From Gelatoporia subvermispora B (Eukaryota > Basidiomycota > Agaricomycetes > Polyporales > Gelatoporiaceae), in contig KB445796.1 in assembly GCA_000320605.2 (NCBI GenBank), forward strand, positions 442,916 to 506,915: a DNA stretch of 64,000 nucleotides, written 5' to 3'. Made by a program: the position numbers and the translations under genes. The notes below the pieces were generated by a model, which was not told the DNA's origin, did no database searches, and saw only the letters and a list, made by a program, of their open reading frames with translations. Below are positions 1 to 11,780 of the stretch, piece after piece. The number at the start of each line of letters is the position of its first letter. Position 1 is the stretch's first letter.

Positions 1-2328
1 CTTGCAGGTTGTTCTGAAGAGGAGTGCCTGTGAGGAGGAGACGCCACCTGGCCTCATACCTGAGTAGCGCCTGGTATCGCTGCGACTGGAAGTTCTTCAA
101 GACATGGCCTTCGTCGTAGACGCACGTCTGACATGATATCGATAACATGTTAGACAATGATCTCACCCTCCACTCTCGAAGTCACTTACATCCCAGTCGA
201 CACGCTGGAAAAATTTGCGGTCTTTTGCGTCACCTTGTGCAAGATTGTAGGTTGTTATCAAGACTTCCCAACCACCATCCACCCTAGACCGCATAGTATC
301 GTTCAATGTTTGACGTAATTGTGGCCGCTCTTCCTTTCCAGCATAGTATGTCTGTACTGAGATACTCGGTGCAAAACGAGAAAATTCCCGACACCAGTTC
401 TCAAGCGTCGAAGAGCTGTAAGGCATAGATCACATCAATGAGTATAATGGTCGACATATCGAGTCACGTACGGAACTACTATGAGATGGGGCCCTTTCCG
501 GCCCTGCTCCTTGAGATGCGCGAAGAAGCTGATGACCTGGACGGTCTTGCCGAGACCTTTGGCGCGTCAGAACAGAGACCAAGGTTCAAACGATGAATAA
601 CATACCCATCTCATCAGCAAGGATACAGCTGAGTCTTTTACGATACAGGAGGTTTAACCAGTTTACCCCGAGCAACTGGTACTCCTTCAGCTGGACAGTA
701 CTTGATAGCAGCGAAGGCTGGGTGGCCAGATAGTACTTCGGCTTCTCACTTGCCAGGACAGCCTGTGAGCGTAAGCTCAATGATCCATCACCGAGGATAT
801 CCCCGCCCTCTGGTGTATCACGAGAGGAGACCGTACTGCTCTCTCTCGCCTTGCCCTTACTCTTGCTGCGTGTCCAGCTCGCGATATCAGCTCTCAGCTC
901 CGCGCCAATCTGCTCGCAATCCTCGAGGATACTGTCAACGCGACCATAGCCCTCGAAGATGGTCGCACAATCCTCAAACATCCTAGGGCTAATACCCGCA
1001 GGCCCGGCCTTCTTCCTGCCCTGACCCAGCTTGCTGTTCAGCTCCGTCACTGTCGAGAAGGGCCGAAGCTCAGTGATCTTTTTGGCCTGCTCAGAAGAGC
1101 AGCCTAGGACAGGAATTAGCGGCTGGTTTCGCGTGGCATGCCGGTACTCACCGGTAATCTCTTGCAACGCCTCCGGGCTTGCAGAATTGAAGTAATCCAA
1201 TGCACGCATCTCGCACGAGCTCGCGTCCTTCACCCGCTTGACCCGAGCGGAGTCTTCGCTGTCCACATCCTCTGCCTCCGCCTCGGAGTCCGACTCCACA
1301 ACCTTCCTCTTTGGCCGCTTGCTTCTTGGCAGCGCAACCTCGGGGCTTGCCTGGACGTCGGGAGAGGCTGTGCGGTCGGTAATACCGAACTTCGTTGGAG
1401 GGGTTACGGCACGGGGTTGGGCCTTGCCGTTCTCAAGAACGGAGCGATTCTTGTAGATTAATGAGTTCTTGCCTCGCTCCCGAGCCGCCTCTTTCTGTGC
1501 TCTCAAGGCCTCATCAACCTCCCTCACCCTACCCGTCTCCACCGCAATCTTGGTGACACGAGGGGTCTGCGGTGCGGGTGGTTTGTACCACGACAGGTCG
1601 TCGAGCAGATCCGAGGCCGTGCGGACGTCGCCACCGGCCTTATTCCACGCAGCACGAACGACGTCCACGCCGTGCATAGGTTGGGTCATCTTGAACCGCG
1701 TGAAGCGAGCCTCCGTCTCGGACTGGTCGGACGACGGCGTCGGCGGTGGTGGCGGGGCGCGCTGCCCGCGGACGATGCGGGACGTCGAGGGGCCCGCGGG
1801 TGCGTCCTGCGAGGACTCGTCGGAGGAACCTTGAGACATCGCGACAGACCCGCCCGGCTTCCTGCGGTGACCCGGTCGCTGGATGACCGGGGAATCTGGG
1901 GTGGAGAACAGGTCCGCCGGGTCGCTCGAGGGCGAGCCGCGGTTGACCCGCTTGCGCGGAGGCCCGCCGTCGACCTCACCGTCGACCTCGCTGATCTTCC
2001 TGCCGTTCGCACCCGAAGGACGCGTCAAAGACGCGTGCGGAGCGCCGCCATTCGCGAATCCGCTCGGTGCGGACAGCGGGTCCGCGTGTGGTGGCCGGGC
2101 GGTGCAGGACGGGGCGTCGGAGCCGCTGGGTCCTGCGTGGCCGTTGGCGACGTCCTCGGGCTGATAAGGGGACTGATGCCAGCGATAACTCGAATCGGAG
2201 GGCGGGGGACTCGAGCTCGGCACGAGGATCGCTCCTGACGGAGCCGGGGTGGCGGAGAAGTAGCGCGATGAGACCGTCGCGTCGCGCGACTGCGACGGTG
2301 GCCCCGCTGGTGTCGACGACGACGACAT
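1..2328 (-). CDS. FUN30: Fun30/SMARCAD1-type SNF2 chromatin remodeller, 3' part beyond window
   Basis: ATP-dependent nucleosome remodeller of the Fun30/SMARCAD1/ETL1 group, acting in heterochromatin silencing and DNA-end resection (family knowledge). Model: exons 2328-1152, 1103-606, 556-472, 415-190, 127-<1. The N-terminal ~500 residues are Ser/Pro-rich and disordered, with a CUE-like segment ([20 protein letters not shown] near residue 210), then the SNF2 core: [13 protein letters not shown], Walker A DEMGLGKT completed across the 557-605 intron, a DEGH Walker B box, and TGTPLQNNL just before the edge. The 48-nt intron 1104-1151 has no stop and is in frame; removing it gives [13 protein letters not shown], which fits the family better than reading through. 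Start is the first [12 protein letters not shown]. The C-terminal helicase lobe lies outside the window. Family assignment is firm; the symbol is by homology. Confidence 0.93.
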
Positions 2329-5201
2329 CCCAGTTGACGACGATGGGGGAGACGGAGCGTGTTCGATAGTGCTGTCTTGTTGTTTCTGAACCTTTTTGAA
2401 CTTGAGCTGATCTAATGCTGCTCTCTAATGGGGTGCGGGTGGAAGCATGTGAGGACGCGTATATTTTACGGTAGGGCCACGTTTAACACTGACTCTGGAA
2501 GCGGCTGCGTCCTGCCCAAGGGACATAGCAGTAGTAGAATATGTCTTACGAGAGTCGTCGAAGGTCGAGTCGAGTCGGACGACGTTGACCTGCGGAGGGC
2601 GATCTCGAGCAGGTGGTGGGAGAACACTAACCACGCCGCCGCTGTCGGAGCGTCAAACTTATTGTGGCTGCACGCTTTCTGCGGTACTTTATTCGATAAC
2701 TGCCTTACAGCGTGCCCATAAGGGAGTATATGGCCCAGGAAAAGGTGAAGAATACTACGTTCACTGGATGGGGGATAGGACATTGGTCGTGTGCGATGGA
2801 AATTGCCCATACGAGGTCGAGATGTACGCGCAGCAGAGGAAGAGACAAAAGGGATGGCATTGCATAGGCAGTACTAACGTATAAACATGTCTCAACGGCA
2901 AAACACAGTGGCAGACATGAAGGATGGATCGAGCATGTGACATAAGGAAAGCCCAGCCAACGAGTAAACGTAAGTGGTGGTGCTCCACGATGGGAGTAGC
3001 GTGACGTTGAAGAGTGTTGAGCCAACGGTCGACCCTATGCTCCGGACATTCCCATAGATGAGCGATATCGACAGAATGCTTACGATTGGACATATTCCAT
3101 CCGCTCCTACACTATCACTGTCATTGACCCCGTCCATCGTCAAGGAGGCATAACTTGACGCGGGAGTACACACAGGTATTCGTATGCTCAAGACGGCATA
3201 CCAGCGATAGTGGGTGAACGCGACAAGACGGCTCTGTCGACCAGCGGAGAATAGACAGAACCTCGAGATGGGCATAGACTGAGAAAAAGGTGTATCGATG
3301 AGCCGACAAGACATGCTATCGAAGCGACGGGGTCTGACGAAGGCCGTGGCAGGTATCTTGCTACTATCCCGTGGATGTGAGCGCAGATGGTGGCGCTCAA
3401 TGCGGGAGCGGCATGACGTTGAAGACGGAGTTGAGCTGACGACCGACGGTGTGGCTCAGAACAAATGCGCAAGATGGGCTGCAGTCTTCGAATGTCGATC
3501 ACTCGGCTGTACGGAGTAACTTCCGACAGAGTACTCACGAGCACACCGATCCCGCTTGTCTGTGTCCACCGACATCGACACCCTCCGACGCGGAGAATGC
3601 AGTACTAGCTTGACATAGAAGTACACACGGCAGCAACCAGCGCGGAAAGACGGGCCGTCTACAGGCGTAGAATGGTCAGCATCCGCGGAAGTGAAATACA
3701 AACTAAAAGCAAACTGACCTGAGAACCCCGGCCGCCACAGAACGCACGAACGACTTGGAGAAGTGAGAATAATCCAGCGCCAAAAGTAGCGGTCCTTCCA
3801 TGCAAGCTGGTGCTCCATGCATGCGATCGAGTGGTACGACACGACCAAGTCGGGCAAAGGCCGCTAAAAATGGCATGCACCCTGTCCTCTTGATATGGGC
3901 GAGTAGTGACGCTCAACGCCGGGAATAGTATGAGTATGATGTTGGAATGCGTTTTGTCCGGACAGATGCAGGACATCACAAGCAGCGTTCCTTCAGCTGA
4001 AGTCCACTTAGCTTAACATGATAACGTTCGGCGAAAGGTACTCACGATTGAATAAACTGATCTCGCATATCCTTATACCACCACCGTCATTGACTCCGTC
4101 GAAAAGAGTCCAGTGACCTGACCCAAGCACACTACAAGCAGCTTGTAGTGTTCATGGTAGCATCCCGGCGTATGAGAACTCCTTCGTTTCGGCGCAGGAT
4201 GGATGAAACCTGCGTGAGATACGCAAGTAGAAAAATTCACCTGACATTCACAGATGACATCGAGACGCATAAACTTGCAGAAGAAGACGTGATGTAAAAA
4301 TGCAGAAACTAAGCACGGGTATGAGCATAAAAGCTACTTCCCATGCAAAATCTCGCACAGAAGCGAGATGGGTCAGATAGACTTCTATCTCCACGGGATG
4401 CGGGTTCTACGGGAAACACTTGTCCTCTGGATGAGCGATATGATGATGCCCGAACGCTGCGCGTCTTGGCCAGGCTAGAAGCAGCAAATCAACCATAAAA
4501 TGCGACCCGTGGGAATCGCGGAAGTCTTCCGAAAGCAAGAATCGAAGGACGCGATATGGCATCGATTCGCTCTGTGCCAAGATATTCAGCGGACTGCGCC
4601 TCCCCCGTCCGGGGGTAACGTACGAACGAAATGCTTGAACTGAAAGCGCTAAAAAGAAGGGAACAGATTCGACAAGCATGGTTTTTCGCCTGAGAACTCG
4701 AGAAGTAGCACAGCTGATCCTGCGCAGACTGGGACATGAACCGCAGATTGAGGGTAGACGTACATCCGCATTAACGACTCTAAAGCCGCTTGAGCACGAC
4801 CAAAGGAGACCCAGAGAACCAGAAGCTGCGAGTGCAGCGTCAGGCTAGCGTCGCTAGAAAATCGTACTCGCTTCGCGCAATCTCCACAGAAATTTTTCAT
4901 TGAAAGAAATTGCGAAGACATTGGGAGGCAGTGTTCAATTTCAAGCGCCCACCATTACAGGCGAGTCGAAGATGGGAGACCACCGCATCGAAGGAAAGAT
5001 GAAGGGGCATGCCGGGGGAGGGGGGAGATGAGGGGAGATGGTGATGGTAAGAGACAAGGAGAGCAGACCATTTTCGGCAGGCGAAGGCGAGAACCGGCAA
5101 CTGCCGAGCGTCTAGTAAACACTGCCCCACCATACTCTGCGAACAGGTCGCCGCAGTCCGTAGTATAGCCTTGCGTGTACCACTAACTCTCCTCGTTCAT
5201 C
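2329..5201. other. Gene-poor interval between FUN30 and the carrier gene
   Basis: The first few hundred bases upstream of 2328 hold the FUN30 promoter. In the rest I recognise no protein on either strand: open frames are short, overlap in several frames and match no family I know. The middle holds diverged tandem repeats (separate entry). Donor-like GTGAGTAC strings occur on the minus strand at about 3532 and 4040, so the repeats may be decayed copies of an intron-containing gene, but this is inference. Confidence 0.5.
2966..4150. repeat. Diverged tandem repeat, about three copies
   Basis: Three landmarks recur in the same order. Block A (GTGACGTTGAAG near 3001, ATGACGTTGAAG near 3413, TGATGTTGGAA near 3937) is preceded in each copy by a GTGxxGCTC-like string. 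Block B lies near 3118, 3571 and 4083 (GTCATTGACCCCGTC, ACATCGACACCCTC, GTCATTGACTCCGTC). Block C is GAGTACACACAGG near 3164 and GAAGTACACACGG near 3621. The period is about 410-520 bp with roughly 60-75% local identity by eye. A weaker relative may lie near 13.2-13.3 kb. Confidence 0.4.
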
Positions 5202-6429
5202 ATGGAGGCTTTTGACACAATACTTTTCCTTTCTGTATTTCTCTTCTCGCTAGCAATCTCTCTTCTCATTATAGTACCGCTCACTGGCGCTGTTGTCCGT
5301 CTCAGGGCGAACTACAATCCGAAAGGTCTCCAGCTTGATCCAGAAGGCAATGTTGAGCCTCACACCGGGCCTATTGTGACCTCTTTCTTCGGAATGCTCA
5401 GAAGGGTCAAGCGACTAGAGGTTCGTTGATAGAAGCATCTCTTCGTCAGCACCGTTATTGACGGTATCGTATCGGCAGGGTTGGGCCGGACTTTACAAAG
5501 GCCTCAGTAAGCGTCTCTGTTTCGTCGGCGAGAATCATGCTCTGACGGGTACTATTAGTGCCGACGCTCCTTGCGACAGCATTCCTCTCAGTATTCGCGG
5601 TAATGGCCCTCGATGCCACCAACCCCAGTATTCACGGCCGAGTTGATCTCCCGACCACGAGCCCGCTGGAATCTATGCTTTATGGCCTCGTCTATCTCAT
5701 CGTCTCTCTTCCTGCGATAATAATAACTGACCGGTATGCCCGCCTCGACCTGTTTGAGCCCATCTAATTTTGTCTTGCCGTAGCGCTATCACAACGCCAT
5801 ACAAGCTGCCGTCCTTCAGCCCCATCAAAGCTCTCCGCGTCCTCCTGACACCCACGGAGCGCCGAAAGCCATGGATCCTATATGCAACGCCTGGACTGTT
5901 CGTCGCCGAAGTCCTTCATATCGTCTATGTTGCCTTCATTTTGGGGACGCTTCGTATTTGGTTGGTGCCGGCCCCTGGAGAGGACCAATCTCGATTCGAG
6001 ACGTTCCACCCTGTCAAATTCTCTATCTTCATTATCATCCAGACACTAAGCGTCACCATCATGTGTCCATTGGAGGTGATGTCCACGAAACTCGCCATCC
6101 AGCGCAATCACGCGGTTCCGGAGTACAACTCTGTAGAACAGGAGGCCGAAGATGCTATCACCGATTACGCTGACCTTGAGGAATACTCACCTGATGAAGA
6201 GGTCATTGGGTGCGCTTTATCTTTACCCATAATCTCTCTTCGAGCGCTGATGAAGGTTCGCAGGCTCCGTTCGGAGAAGGACCCCTACTTGGGCTTCATC
6301 GATTGCTTCAAGAGAATAGTTGACGAAGAGGGTTGGAAGACACTGTACCGAGCGTGGTGGATTACGATGCTGGGACTGATTTCGCAGGCGCTGGGCGCGG
6401 CCGCTCAGACTGTTGCACCTACGCCCTAG
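5202..6429 (+). CDS. Mitochondrial-carrier-like (SLC25 family) membrane protein
   Basis: Exons 5202-5420, 5479-5506, 5559-5733, 5784-6209, 6264-6429 give 337 aa. The protein has several hydrophobic segments (residues about 8-30, 85-105, 130-150, 180-200, 215-235). Its best family signature is the last repeat, DPYLGFIDCFKRIVDEEGWK followed by LYRAWW, matching the carrier pattern (Y.G..D...KI...EG...LYRG). An earlier partial signature is GWAGLYKGL. The usual P-x-[DE]-x-x-[KR] motif is well kept only once (PLEVMSTK), so substrate and even transport activity are uncertain. The intron 6210-6263 (54 nt) is stop-free and in frame; splicing it gives EEVIGLRSEKDPY, which reads naturally. The donor of intron 1 is GTTCGT, slightly off consensus. 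It could be a degenerate carrier such as an Ugo1-like outer-membrane protein. Confidence 0.65.
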
Positions 6430-7447
6430 ATGAGGGCACGACGGTGTGTTGAACATGGCCCCGGCCGGATGTACGTGCCTTCTCAACTTCATGATTAGCG
6501 TCTCTGTGTAGTAAATTACAGATTGTTGTTACATGTAACCAGATTAATGGACCCCACTCATCGAACTCTTGTCAGATTTTCAAGTTCAGATCTCGAGAGA
6601 TAAGCGAGTCGGTCAAAGACCGTACATCGGCCTGAGATGGCTGACGGACCACATGGCACGCAGATTGGAAGTGGGTATCCAGTCGCGGAAACAATTAATG
6701 TGCGACGCAGGCAAGGAGAGCTCCGGCGGCGAGAGGCCCGACGAGGAAACGCCGCACATGCCCAGATAACATGACCCTCGATTATAGATACTCCGTCACG
6801 ACGAGCTGACTTTTACCTTATTATGTAGATCCGTGCAGGGCCGGTTCAACGAAGTCCGATTTTAGATCCCAGCGGCTCAAGTGTGTGCTGAGTTTGTTCA
6901 CTTTGCACGCGCTGCTTCACCCACTACATCCTCACCGACTCGCTGACAGTCAGGCATCATCCTGTTGAGTGCAGCAGACAGCGCGAGAAACAGATGATAG
7001 CGTGTTTTGGTGCGCGCAACGCTTATCGAGCATCAGTCCATCCCGACTCCTCACGAATGGCCGACTTCTTGCTCACATAGAATGCAAGATCGAACGTAAA
7101 TTTCCTAAAGGAGGCCGACAAACGTTGGCGGCATATGGCCAAGGTTGTACAGCCTTATGACGTGAATTCCCGCCAAGACCTCTCTAGATACAGTGCTGAG
7201 CGCTCATCGGTAACATTCAACATACCCTCCCATTGGGCCGGGTCCCAGGCCGGAGACCAGGGCGCCAGGCAAGGGACCCTCGGTCAGTCGTGACCCGCTT
7301 CTGTTTCTTCTGGGCCAAATCTGGCTCCGCCGTATGGCACATTCACATTCACTTCAATCAATTGAGGCTGTGTGCGTGTCCTCCCATAGCATGAGCCTAT
7401 CATCTTGCTGTTCTATGCAGAAACAAAGTCATCTCATCTAACCTCTC

Positions 7448-7855
7448 ATGGTCTTTAATCATGGCCACTCCGCGCAAGATCTATACGGAACGGGAGGGCT
7501 CGTCGGGATTACACGACCGACTGGATCTATGGTTCGTGTTTCGATGCACCTCGCGAATCCTGGGTAGTGCGTATACCGCAGACTGCGGAGAAGAAGATTG
7601 GTACCATGGTAAACGTATCGTTGCGGACTGAATGCTGAATGTACGCCTCTGATCACAGGGTTTTCCAGCAGGTGACAAGGTGATTGGCATGCCCAGCGAG
7701 TTTGGGGTAGCACCCGCCTGCGTCGGTGCGTATTGTTGGTGCAATGAGGAGTATGGGGCTACTGACAGTCTTCGCTGTTTGCAGGTCATGGCTGGAGCCT
7801 GGCGCGCTACGAGACGCGCTTCGTGGCACGAGCCATCAGCACCGGTCAGCCCTGA
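7448..7855 (+). CDS. Speculative 82-aa spliced gene, unknown function
   Basis: A four-exon model with canonical splice sites holds an open frame: 7448-7531, 7582-7608, 7659-7725, 7785-7855 (249 nt, 82 aa). Introns are 50, 50 and 59 nt, start GTTCGT, GTAAAC and GTGCGT, and end CGCAG, CACAG and TGCAG. The peptide begins MVFNHGHSAQDLYGTGG and contains GFPAGDKVIGMPSEFG and GHGWSLARYETRF. I do not recognise it. Three in-phase introns of typical size are suggestive, but I was free to choose exons, so chance is a real alternative. It could also be a relic of a larger gene. Confidence 0.22.
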
Positions 7856-10144
7856 TGCCCGACTGGGCACCGTAGACTTCAATATCTCCACTGTTAGGCC
7901 ATTCTGAGCTGCTATCGCTATACCCTGCGCTCGATAACCAACGGATAGCCGCTGGTCACGCTTCAGCCGCATGCTGCCGGAGCGCTCCTATGCGACATGA
8001 ACTTGGTCGGCGTATCTTGTCAGGACGCAGTCAAAGTAGAATCTGAACCTTCCTTGGCTCATTCTTGGCGACGATCGCCAGAGACCGTGACTGCTGCGGG
8101 TTCAGTCAATCACACCGCAGTCTCTTCGCGGTGGTCACATCAGTTCTATGCAAGCGACAGGTATGTGTTCAATACGCTTGTCCCGCGTTTCAGTGTACTA
8201 AACCAGCAATGGTGCCTGTCGCATTACATTTCAGATAAGCGCATGCGCCCAGCACAGGTTTTTGCTAACAAGTCCGACAACCAAGCTGTAGTCCTGTTTT
8301 AGCAAGTATCCGCACCTCCCTTTGTGTGAGGCTGGTCCACGCTAGCGTACCCGGCTACTTCAACATTTTCACCGGCTACTAACGCTGCGTGCTGGTAGTA
8401 TTGATATACTGGGTTGGCCTTTTGTGCTCGGGGGTTCCCAACGGTTGATAGTGGGCTTGGCGCGCCAAGCGCAGTATTACAAGACAAGCCCACACATCGT
8501 GGAGGTCTCGTCGCATATACTTCATGAGAAGACTCCCATATGATTGTAAAGGTACTCTTCGTTGATGCGCGTGATGCCGAGACTGGAGAAATCCCGCGAG
8601 AGTTGGGCGGGATTGGCGCTAGCGAGCCAAGACTACCAAGCATTGTTGTATCCGAGGACCAAAGTGTCCAGATGCAGCTGACTCCAACCTCTGCTTTGAG
8701 AACTCATAGTGTCGGGTATTCCGCTGACGATCGGGGATAAAGCATTGCTCTTCCGAATAATGCGGTGCTAAGAGACAGTGAGCGGAGCGGGATGATCAAA
8801 TAATTGTGCTTTTACGCTGGATTTGCTTGGAACGACTTCAGTGGCGCTTCATTTTAGCAAACCTCAATCAGGTTCGTCTGAACAGACGGAGGCGGTGTCT
8901 TGATATTCAAGCCTCCCCGATACGCCTACAAAATCTCTAACGAGAAGCGCTTGAGCTCCATGTCAGTAATGACGACTTCAGTGAGCTAACTTCCATTCTT
9001 GGTGACAATCTGCGGCTTTATGGCCGCGCCGGAGACAGGCGCAACGAGCAATCCTGGAATAAAGCTTTTATGCCCGATTTCGGTCGAAGCTAGTCTTTCG
9101 TACTGTTGATCTCGCAAGCTGAATGACTCTGCTGAAGCTAGAAGATGTTGTCATTTTGGGTTCCCACGAATATCCACAGCCGACCACATTAATTGATGGC
9201 GAGATTGTGTGACTGGATTTCTGGATGGTTCTGGGCGGCTGCAGCGATGAATCTCTTCCTCTTTCTCACGTAAGCAGACCAAGCGAGTTCCGACAATCCG
9301 AACTCACCCTCGGGATCAGAATCTGGAGGGGCTAGACCGGTGTTATGCAACTATGTGCATCGGCGTTCACCATCGCCAGTATCTCCTGGTCCTGAGTGGA
9401 TTCGCGACACGCTGTCAGCAGACTGCGCCGACCACATCCTCCGAACCTCTTTCCTCGAGGTAGAGCAGCATTCATGTCCGATATGTCTAACACATGTTGG
9501 TGGCAGACTTCATGGGACCGATGGGAGTGCGGGGTAATCGGAGGCCGTTGTTGTATCAGTCAGACGCCCGAATATCTCTTTCGTCGTGCCAGAGCCCCAT
9601 GGCATCTCGGAATGGTTTAGGTGAGATTTCGACCAGCGTTTATGGTCAGCGCTGACATGGCGTATTGTAACAAACTCAAGAAGTCGAGAACAGATGGGAT
9701 AGGATTCGCGGAACGCTGTGGACGAACTTTCTGCTCGACTCACTTGGCGCTCGGCTTTATGGCTTGCGAAGGGTATCCTCAGGTTCGGATCGATACCTGA
9801 CTTTGAGCTTTGGCTTTGTTTCCCTGGCTTCGACTTCGACGTGGGTACGTCAGGGACAAAAATGTAGGAGCTGGAGGCTTGGCACCTTCCGGTCAGTACC
9901 TGCGCATTATTCGGGTGACACCGCGAACATGTCACGGTTACCGAGCCCTTCGAGGCGCTCCCACTGCACTTCAGTTGCGTAAGGTCTCCCTTTCAAACAG
10001 TGGAGTCTGCCGCTCGGCCCACGCCCGATATGCAATTGCGGACTCTGTCTTCCTAGATCAGAATGGCACTCAGACTCTCCCAATCTTCCGTGTATACCTT
10101 CGACAGCTGTGCTCACACAATCCTTCTGCAAGCGCCTAGCCTAC

Positions 10145-10151
10145 TATAAAT
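10145..10151 (+). promoter_or_regulatory. TATA-like box of the Zn2Cys6 gene
   Basis: TATAAAT lies 50-56 bases before the ATG at 10201, a normal distance for a fungal gene with a short leader. It is seen in sequence; function is inferred. Confidence 0.5.
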
Positions 10152-10200
10152 TCGGCCCGTCCAAGGTTACACCCGATATCATCACACACCACCCACAATC

Positions 10201-11780
10201 ATGTCAGAACTCGATACCTCCGTAGTACGCAAGAAACGGAGCGGGTCCGAGGCCGTCAAGCGATCTCCAGAAGACGACCATCGACGTATGTGCTTAGCAT
10301 GGGCGAATGACATTGACCATTAACAGAGTGCACTATGTAGGCAAAAGGCGAAACCGAACAACACAATCGTGCCTCAATTGTCATACCTCGAAACGCATGG
10401 TGATTATTTAGCGATCTCCACACTGCTCAGACCACGCGCTTACATCAGAGTCAGTGTGATCGTAAGAGACCATGTGGCAGGTGCACACAGCTCGGCCTCG
10501 TGAGTGTAAGAATATGCATAACTCTTCGCCGCAATGACGTGATTCTTGCAGACCGGCCTCTGTGTCTACGAAGTCGATGACCCGAGCAGGTCGTAAGTCG
10601 TATCAGATTGGAACACGACGTGATGATAGACTGACATAAGTACATCAGAAATGATTCTCCGGATGAGAAGACCAGGCTTCAGAAGAGAGTCGCTGAGCTT
10701 GAAAGTGTCATTCGCGAGGTATGGCTCTCCTGCACTTGTATACGTGGTTTGCTAACATATTATATAGTTGAAAAACAAACCTCACCCTCGTTGGGTCAAT
10801 TCGAGTGGCACTGCGTCCACCGACCCTTCTGATAAGAGTCCATCGAATTGCGCCAGCAAATCGCACTCTCCGAGGGATACCCATCCGGGGCTTCCGCAAC
10901 TCAAGATCACTCTGCCCCCAGACTCAGATGATAGCCAGCCTCCTGAACTCAGTCCAAGCTTCGCACTGAACGGATCGCCCTTCCTGGACTGCGGATCGTC
11001 GTCATCAAGTCGCTCAGGGTTCAGTACTCCGTCGCCGCTAAGCGTCCCATCTCCATTGTCCCCGTTGTCCCCGTCTCCTATCCGTACAGCGGCGGATCAC
11101 TCGAATGGCATGAGCCCTGATTGTGATCTGATCTCCCTCTTCTCTATATGTCAAACAGAGCAATGCGGGACCGAGAGTGGCGTCTTCGACCAATTCTTCG
11201 ATTCTTTTGCATCTGCGGATGCGGATCAGGCGGCGGTTGAAACTTCCCATCTTATCGAGCATGGCTGTGATGTTGAACACTGCGGATGCCTAAGCGATCC
11301 GGCGAGCTACGGCGCGGTGCTGGAACTGTCGCTGAGGTTGCGCAAAGCGGCTTCCATACTCGGACGGCATGCGAGACATGCCGGCCCGTCACACTGTGCT
11401 CTCAACCAGAGCATCAGCGAACTTGACAGGTTCACCTCGTATGTTTCCCAAACGCAGAGTCCTCGCACCGTCGCTAACGAATTATGCACAGCAATACTCT
11501 TGGGAATATCAATAGCCCGATTGAACCAATGCATATGGACCTTCGCGGTGCTCAGCATCTCACGGTCACTCCGCCATCTACATTGCTCACTACATCTCAA
11601 TTGAACTCGCAATCGAGCGCCCCGCCTTCGCCCCTCTCCATCTCTCCTCTTTCGACGCAGAGTCAGGCTCCGTGGGGTGGGAGGTCTTCGTCTTACCCAA
11701 GTCCTCCGAGTGACGACATATTCATGTCCTGGGAGCCCTTGCGCCAGCATCCACCGTGGTCGGCAGGAGGTTCTGCCTAG
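10201..11780 (+). CDS. Zn(II)2Cys6 transcription factor (419 aa)
   Basis: Exons 10201-10285, 10341-10399, 10455-10499, 10552-10592, 10649-10718, 10768-11438, 11492-11780. The binuclear zinc cluster is assembled from exons 2-4: CLNCHTSKRMCDRKRPCGRC, ending in LTGLCVYEVDDP (spacing C-x2-C-x6-C-x5-C-x2-C-x8-C), preceded by a basic KRRNRTTQS stretch. A short coiled coil (TRLQKRVAELESVIRELK) follows as probable dimerisation region. The rest is Ser/Pro-rich with a Cys-containing patch (EHGCDVEHCGCLSDP near residue 270), and there is no fungal_trans middle homology domain. Small exons split the zinc finger, common in Agaricomycetes. It is a sequence-specific nuclear regulator by family; targets are unknown. 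A TATA-like box sits upstream. Confidence 0.88.

Larger units (their letters stand above)
6430..10200. other. Long gene-poor interval
   Basis: About 3.8 kb with no recognisable conserved protein. Open frames are short and overlapping on both strands. The only stretch that splices cleanly is 7448-7855 (separate entry). I saw no transposase, reverse transcriptase or terminal repeats. The last ~200 bases are the promoter of the Zn2Cys6 gene. Confidence 0.5.

Noticed and set aside
1672..2238. Long plus-strand open frame (about 188 codons) opposite FUN30.
   Set aside because: Arg/Gly-rich composition with no family features, fully antisense to a clear coding exon; a GC-content artefact.
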